Source: Chloranthus sessilifolius (Eukaryota > Streptophyta > Magnoliopsida > Chloranthales > Chloranthaceae). Taken from it: DNA of 64,000 bases. Positions within the stretch are counted from its first letter, which is position 1. Every line of letters starts with the position of its first letter. The stretch is from positions 14,831,501 to 14,895,500 of the forward strand of contig CM037596.1 in assembly GCA_021018995.1 (NCBI GenBank), in the 5' to 3' direction. The notes beneath the pieces were generated by a model. It was not told the DNA's origin, did no database searches, and saw nothing but the letters and a program-made list of their open reading frames with translations. The position numbers and the translations under genes are program-made. This document shows positions 58,430 to 64,000 of the stretch, piece by piece.

Positions 58430-58659
58430 GTCCCCGGCCATTGACCGTTGACCTCCCGCAGCTGCGCTCTCTCGCTGCTAACCTTCGGCACTTCTGGGTG
58501 GTTATTACTACTAACAAAGACTGTTTATCATTGCTGGATTGATTACAACTGGGAATTTACAGCTAGACCTATGCTATCTACTATTTCTCCCTCCATGTTT
58601 CTTTTGCGCTTCGGCTCGGAGGAAGGTGCAGCAGCTCTTTGCCTCAAAAAAAAAAAAAA
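58430..58659 (+). repeat. Inverted LINE ORF1 fragment
   Basis: The same ORF1 segment as in the tandem units but in plus orientation, from CATTGACCGTTGACCTCCCG to LFALRFGSEEGAAALCLKK-coding DNA (as seen, GCGCTTCGGCTCGGAGG), ending in a run of 14 As (58646-58659) directly against copia DNA. Confidence 0.92.
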
Positions 58660-59460
58660 GTAGGAATCTTGTCCATCGACCCGGCTCTTATTTTCACTAA
58701 CATGATAACTATTTCTTTGAAGTTTTGCAAACTGACACACTTCTCACTTAAAAGAAGACAAATCACAATATTATTTTTTTTCTTCTAAAAACAATAATGA
58801 AAGACGTGAAACAGGTAAGTGGCTACATCGAGCATGCCACAACTGAAGCTCCTCTACTCTAGAACTCGGGCCTATCGGTCTCTGAATCTGTTGCATGTCT
58901 GACACCTCAAACAAGTAGAGTCAATGCTCCTCACGACCATGACCAAATATCCTCCCCGAAGTTAGGTCCTGAAACACAATGGGAACGATAAAAGGGTACA
59001 CAATTGTTCAAATATTTTTTTAAACAACTAGCATAAAGAAGATTCAGAGGCATTTTTAATACGAGAAGAGTGGAATTTAGATGTAAGGTATTCAACTGGA
59101 TGGTCCCTTTCCCCTGTACAGGAACAAGTGATCCTTTCGCAACACGAATTTGATAGCTACCAGAAACACTTGAAAGAGATGGAAATAAATGTGACATACA
59201 TGTCATGTGATCTGTTGCCCTTGAATCGATGATCCATGAAGAGGAAACATGCGCGAAGCCTTGGGTAACTACTCAGCCAAATGGGAAGAACTAGATGATG
59301 GTCCTGGTAGTGGTGCTGAAGAAATTGAAGCACATTGAAGACTCTAGAGATCTTGGTACTCCTTTTAGGTAAAGAGTGACCTGCCCGGCCGACGATGCAG
59401 GGCCTGGAGGAGCCGGAGTAGGAGTAGCAGTAATCGGCATACCTGCCCCCTCATTACTAG
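58660..59460 (-). pseudogene. Copia protease and pre-integrase region
   Basis: On the minus strand: WIIDSRATDHMT (about 59236-59200), the protease active-site block with Arg where the family has Gly (codon AGG). Then SHLFPSLSSVSGSYQIRVA, and the GAG-pre-integrase part LWHARCSHLPVSRLSLLFLE (about 58855-58795) and CEKCVSLQ. Broken by the LINE at 58660. Upstream of the protease (59460-59290) is a Pro/Ala/Ser-rich linker. Confidence 0.85.
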
Positions 59461-59462
59461 TT

Positions 59463-59891
59463 GTCAAGGTAATTAAGGCGGTGTGGTGAGGTCATAGCAA
59501 AGAGGCTCGCTACGCCATGGCGTGACCATAGTGAAGTCATGGCGAGGCTATTTATTATTGTAATTTTAAAAAATAAATATTCTATTAATTAGTTGTATTT
59601 TTTAAAATATATTTTTCATATAATAAAAAATATATAGGAAGAAAAAAATTCAACTACTAATGCATCATACTTTGATTCTAATATTGAGGATTTCATGTTC
59701 TAGGAATAATAAATATCAATAAATACAAATCAAATATGAAACATCAACAAATTTGTAACATGGTAAGTATAAATAAATACATATGAAATATTAACAAATA
59801 TAGAATATTAAAATATATGAAATATTAAGTACACATACGGTAGTGTCGCCGACGCTGAGGTTTCGGCCACTCAGGTGTTGATAGCTACTGT

Positions 59892-59961
<70 letters not shown>

Positions 59962-60130
59962 GAGGATTATGTAACTTATAAGTTAAGGTTTTGTAACTTG
60001 TAAGTTAACTTTTGTAACTTATATATTATAAAAAATGTCATAACTTATAAGTATTATACACTATTATCCAAAAAATAAAACAGCGTGCATAATGACGCCA
60101 TAGTGCTATTCCTCCATAGCGATGCATGAC
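59463..60130. mobile_element. MITE-like TTGTCAAGG element, copy 2
   Basis: About 668 bp starting TTGTCAAGGTAATTAAGG, with the block order of copy 1 (33525-36520). It contains a (GA)n run at 59895-59959 and AACTTATAAGTT repeats. The right end ..GCATGACCCTTGAGGGG is not as clear. It is inserted in copia between gag and protease. Confidence 0.75.
59895..59959. repeat. (GA)n microsatellite
   Basis: About 65 bp of GA repeats after GCTACTGTGAC, at the same place in its element as the run at 36176-36233. Confidence 0.95.
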
Positions 60131-60184
60131 CCTTGAGGGGAAATTCCGGCTTGCTATGAAGATCCCAACACATATCTGTAAGGT

Positions 60185-62680
60185 TGTGATAGCCCGGCCG
60201 CAAAATCCGTGCCATCAGATTGCCGCTAACAACAATCCCTGAATCGGATCACTTGGCATGTCCTCATAGAGAGCGAAAATCAAAGCAAACATACACATGA
60301 CAAAAGGAATCTCCAATTCTATATATAACAAGACAAAATGACGGTTCTATCCTTATACAAATCATAAGTCTGACAGAATTGAAACGAACTACCGGTGATG
60401 GCCGACCATCACCTAAACAGTGGTTCACAATATAAGCTTACATTGCATAAATCCAAAGTTCTAAACTAAATGTGAAGGCCGGACGTACCAAGCCTAAGTC
60501 TCACAACTCAAAATGACCAAATATTCCCTAAGGGAAAAACTCCTCTGGTGGAGGCTCTGATTCTTCCTCCAGAGTGTACTCTGGATCACTGTCTTGCTCC
60601 TGATCCTTATCAAACTTTGTACCTGTGACGTATAGTCGAGGGATGAGCTAACAGCCAAGCTCAATAGGGATTGTTAATCAACATGCATATCATATAACAA
60701 ACATAGATTTCATGACTGATTTCGAAGCATATTTTATCTCACACAAAAAACTGAATTTTTCAAGAGGTATGAGTTGAACAAATCACAGTTTAAATACATA
60801 TTTTTTCACACAAAGTTCACATTCTTAACACAGTTCACATTCGTGCTTATTTCGGAGTTCCTTGCTGCTTATCTCAAGTTAACTTAAGACCATAACTTAA
60901 ATAAACTTTCAAGTATAATATAGCATTGAGAGCCACACATATACTAATGGGAATCCCCGAACTACTGTCGTTCAATTGAACCATTTTCGAAGTACCATGC
61001 CAAGCCCCTGAGCTACGTTAGCAGGGTCACTTGTGCTGGAGTGCCAAGCCCTTGAGCTACGTTAGTAGGGTCACTTGTGCGACTAAAGTCACTGTTGGTC
61101 TGTGTAAATGTACGGATATCCCGCCGTATCGGTATACGATGGGGATTCGTTCTATGTGAACCTTAAAATCTTCATGCAAGTTCTAACATATAGTTTAACA
61201 CCGTGTATTGTGATAATTACATAGCTAGATTTGGAGATCTTACACAGTTCGAATTCGGAGTTCACACACATGCTTATCACATTTCGTATTCTGAGTTCAC
61301 ACACACACACACACACATGCTTATCACGTTTCGTGTTCTGAGTTCACACACTTATCACTTTTGTTTCACATTACTAATCTTACACACACATGCTTATCGA
61401 ACTTATCACACCATCTATACAAATCACATCACATGTAACGTTATTGAATTTTCCTACCTCATGGGTCACGAAGCACGCTAATCGCACGAAACTGAGCGAA
61501 GATCCTCACGCACATACCTAATCCATATCCTACATTCCAACGTATTAAAAGAGCATGTGTTACTGCTTGGAAGAACAAAAGGATAGGAGTTTCGAAGAAT
61601 TTTCCTAAAAATAATCAAAACAGCCCAAACTTGCTCAGTTGCGTGTGCAAGCTCCAAAGTCGTGCTAGCGACTTTGCCAGGCACTCCGATCGCGGCCTCA
61701 CTCGATCTGTGCTCTCACATTAACGGTATACATCGCGGCGCTTCCACATAACACACCCTCGATCATGGCGAGCAACTGATCGAACCTCATTTTTATGCCT
61801 ATTCTGAGGCTCCTCTCGCGTGGGCTACTTGAGGTCGCGCACGTGAGACTCAAAGTCGTGCGAGCGAGTTTCGGGATTTTGGGGTTTTCTCTCAAAATTG
61901 AATTTTCTTTTTTATCCCCTTTTCACCTAACTCGTATTCACATTAAATGTAACATGTTTAGGGCATTAAATGTCTTCATTTATTACCATTAATTTACATT
62001 TAGCGCACTCAAATCCACAAAATCTTACCTCATTAGTTCGCGGGATTCTTGTGTGATCGTTTGATCCAAAACTCGAGATCCACAACGCTGTTATCCCTTG
62101 CGTCAGAAGGGCTTGAAGACCTGACCTCTCGCGATCTTAACGCGGTGCGCATGAAGGTTTTATCCTTCCTAGTGTACACAATCAACTCATTAAAACTCTT
62201 GGCAATCACACTAGGTTACTCCCTCTCAGGAGGTTTCTCACCAAGCTTACACATACGTTCCCACTTCGATGAATTGATACTTCCAACATACACCCACAAT
62301 GTGTGGTCTTGCGTGAAAGAGCGAGTGTGAACTCGCGTCTTCGGCGGCAATGGTTCACATGGAAACAAGAGTTCTCTTCTTCCGTCTCTCTTAGCTTCTA
62401 AATGCAAGGCAAGGTAATGGCTTCCCTAACAAGCCATTGCCTTTTATACCTAGTGTTAGCTTCTATGAGAAGCACATACACACATATATGTGTGTTTGTC
62501 AAGTTGTTTTGGTTCCCTGTGAAACCCCACACACCTAACTTCGGTGTCTGTTCCATCCACACATGTTCGAATGAACTTTAAACAGTCTAAGATCTCTATT
62601 AAATCCGGAACGGCATAGTGCGCCGCACCGACACGCATACCAACTGACTTACACGGTTTCCAAAATTTGGGGATATTACA
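60185..62680 (+). mobile_element. Ty3/gypsy-type solo LTR 2
   Basis: 2496 bp from TGTGATAGCCCGGCCGC to TTTGGGGATATTACA, flanked by the perfect 5 bp duplication AAGGT (60180-60184, 62681-62685). No internal region. Same family as 33580-35763. It contains a 45 bp tandem duplication at 60998-61082 (TGAGCTACGTTAG..AGGGTCACTTGTGC) and a short CA run near 61302. It splits the copia gag zinc knuckle. Confidence 0.93.
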
Positions 62681-63495
62681 AAGGTGCCCTCTTCTGCCAC
62701 AGTGGGAGCACTTAAGTTTGTGTCTTTCCTCTCTGGAAGAACTACCACGACCACCTCGGACACCATGACCTCCACCAGATCTGCCTCCTCATCTACGATA
62801 CTCTGAGAAGGACGGGAGCGCTGATCGCTCTGGAGTATCACTCGGGGGCCCCACATGCATATACTGTCTACAGCTCTCCTCATGTAATAGCTGGGCAAAG
62901 ACTGCTTAAGAGAGGACACTCCCTTCTCCTCCATAAAATATTGGCCCGGATGGCTTCATATTTCGGGTTCACACCCCTCAACAAATTAAACAACTTTTTC
63001 CTTTCATCATTTTTTGAGCCATGTCACTGCAAGCAGTACACATATCGATCAACTGATACTGGGCTAATTCATCCCACAAAGACCGAAGCTGAGGATGATG
63101 ATACTCAAACATCTCTCTCCCTGACGAAGATTGTTGATCTTATCACTGAGGTGAAACATCTTCGCTAGGTTCTGCTGTTGTAAGTTGGCTTAATGAACAG
63201 CCTCCCATAGCGCATGGGCAGTAGGAATCTGGGAGAACTCATAATGACTCACTGATGCAAGGCTGCATCGAATGGAGAAGAGTCATCCCATAACAATTTT
63301 CAGGCTCCCAATCACCATACTTGGATCTGTAACATCAGGGGGAACATGGTACCATTGAGGTAACAGCAGGGGGAATCACCAAATAATTCTTACCATCGAA
63401 CTTCTTCGTGGTAGTTTGGAACCCATGTGACCCATCGACATCACCACCGATACCAACTTTAGCATCTTTAATTCCAGGATGTTCTTCCATAATTT
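62681..63495 (-). pseudogene. Copia gag, 5' part
   Basis: Minus-strand start ATG near 63490 (MEEHPGIKDAKVGIGGDVDG), then FDGKNYLV-like sequence and a degraded gag core. It ends in the zinc knuckle KCSHCGRRGHLTDMC (62720-62686 joined to 60184-60175 across the solo LTR): a complete C-x2-C-x4-H-x4-C if the LTR and one AAGGT are skipped. Stops and frame changes are frequent at 63400-62950. Confidence 0.75.
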
Positions 63496-64000
63496 CTGGC
63501 TACACAGCCCACCAATCACTGTTCTAATCTAAGAGAGATATACACCTCTCTTCCACGGCTACACAACCCAACAACTACCCAAAAATGATCACAGTCAATG
63601 CCCACCACAAATGAGAGAAACATTAAAAAACAACCACCGCACTACATAGCTCCATCTCCATCAGCCAGTTCATAGAAGCAATTCCAATACAAATACACAG
63701 CCAAAATAATCGAAAAATGATCGAAATAGGAATTCAAAATGCAAAAAACAGGTTAAACAGATTACCCTGCACTGTGAAACAGGTATCTGGAATTTTTTGC
63801 CATAGATGTGACATTTCTGGCTAGTTCCAACGAGGCTATACTATGTCTGGGATGATTCCGGCAACTCAGAGCAACTTTCAGATCATCAACAGATGAGTAT
63901 CCGACAATTTTCTGTGTCTGAGACTATTCCGGCAAGTTGATGCAAGCTTCCGGCGACACAGATCAACTTCAGGATCTCAGATCCTCACAAATCTTTGTGA
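63496..64000. other. Upstream region of copia gag
   Basis: Non-coding. Expected to hold the untranslated leader, primer site and perhaps the 5' LTR end, but no TGGTATCAGAGC-like primer site is visible, so the 5' LTR is probably outside the window or altered. Confidence 0.4.

Larger units (their letters stand above)
51199..58659 (-). mobile_element. L1-type LINE with tandem, inverted 5' end
   Basis: Minus-strand non-LTR retrotransposon: poly(A) at 51213-51199, ORF2 (54978-51377), ORF1 (57398-55016). Beyond the ORF1 start are two further copies of the first ~600 bp of ORF1 (57418-58020 and 58033-58385), a 44 bp copia-derived filler (58386-58429) and an inverted ORF1 piece (58430-58659) ending in 14 As. 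It is inserted in the copia integrase, between the HHCC region and the catalytic core. A simple target duplication is not seen. Confidence 0.88.
44981..64000 (+). other. EMB2654 intron 2, at least 19 kb
   Basis: Begins at donor GTATGAG (44981). No further PPR exon is found to the window end, so the intron is at least 19,020 bp. It contains LINE and copia fragments and one large nested copia element. This is an inference from the missing exon 3. A truncated gene copy would be the alternative. Confidence 0.65.
48330..64000 (-). mobile_element. Large Ty1/copia element with three nested insertions
   Basis: Minus strand. From the right: gag (63490-62686 and 60184-60131), protease and pre-integrase (59460-58660), integrase (51198 to about 50100), RT and RNase H (about 50100-48640). 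Then a polypurine tract CTTGATGGGGAG (48632-48621) and an LTR starting TGTAGAGTTGTTACTG (48620). Its interruptions are a solo LTR (60185-62680), a MITE-like element (59463-60130) and a LINE complex (51199-58659). The reading order is exactly that of copia. The 5' LTR is not identified and may lie beyond the window. Confidence 0.85.

Noticed and set aside
62681..63495. Separate zinc-finger host gene
   Set aside because: The CCHC knuckle is completed across the solo LTR and stands in the right order for copia gag.
1..64000. Integrated plant pararetrovirus or other virus
   Set aside because: All RT, integrase and gag motifs fit copia, gypsy-like gag or LINE families. No movement-protein or coat-protein signature was seen.

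Overview
This is nuclear DNA of a flowering plant. It is AT-rich and transposon-dense, and the only host gene I can recognise is the split 5' part of one gene. That gene matches EMB2654, a chloroplast P-class pentatricopeptide repeat (PPR) protein (Arabidopsis At2g41720 type). Exon 1 is at 22601-22990 and exon 2 at 44808-44980, both on the plus strand. They are separated by a 21.8 kb intron, and a second intron runs from 44981 past the window end. Intron gigantism of this kind suggests a large-genome woody angiosperm, possibly a magnoliid. The species cannot be fixed from sequence alone.

Region by region. 1-13.75 kb is intergenic and holds small elements: two related hAT-type MITEs, two CACTA-type MITEs, a long hairpin MITE, two tRNA-derived SINEs, a decayed Ty1/copia integrase fragment, GA/T-rich low-complexity DNA, and a degenerate array built on an AGCGAGCTGT motif. 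13764-22112 is a nearly complete 8.35 kb Mutator-like element (MULE). It has ~107 bp terminal inverted repeats and a perfect 9 bp target duplication. It carries two convergent decayed genes, a Ulp1-protease gene (plus strand) and a mudrA transposase (minus strand), and five 20-bp-period palindromic minisatellite arrays placed in introns or between the genes. A MITE (22140-22532) lies between this MULE and the TATA box of EMB2654.

Intron 1 (22991-44807) contains a TRIM-like mini-retrotransposon, a hAT element with two inverted 3' ends, a copia fragment, a GA-microsatellite element split by a gypsy-type solo LTR, two further MITEs, and a gag-only LTR retrotransposon (TR-GAG type) inserted inside a hAT MITE. 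By adding the spans I call, about four fifths of the intron is transposon.

The known part of intron 2 (44981-64000) contains LINE and copia scraps and one large copia element on the minus strand. That copia is interrupted by an L1-type LINE, a MITE-like element and a second solo LTR. The LINE is unusual: a ~600 bp 5' segment of its ORF1 is tandemly repeated, each copy joined at the same internal oligo(A) run. The 5' end is inverted, and a ~45 bp filler matching the surrounding copia element sits at the inversion joint.

The candidates for undescribed biology are the intron-resident palindromic minisatellites of the MULE, the oligo(A)-joined LINE 5' array with its templated filler, and the PBS-like motifs inside the LTRs of the TRIM-like element.
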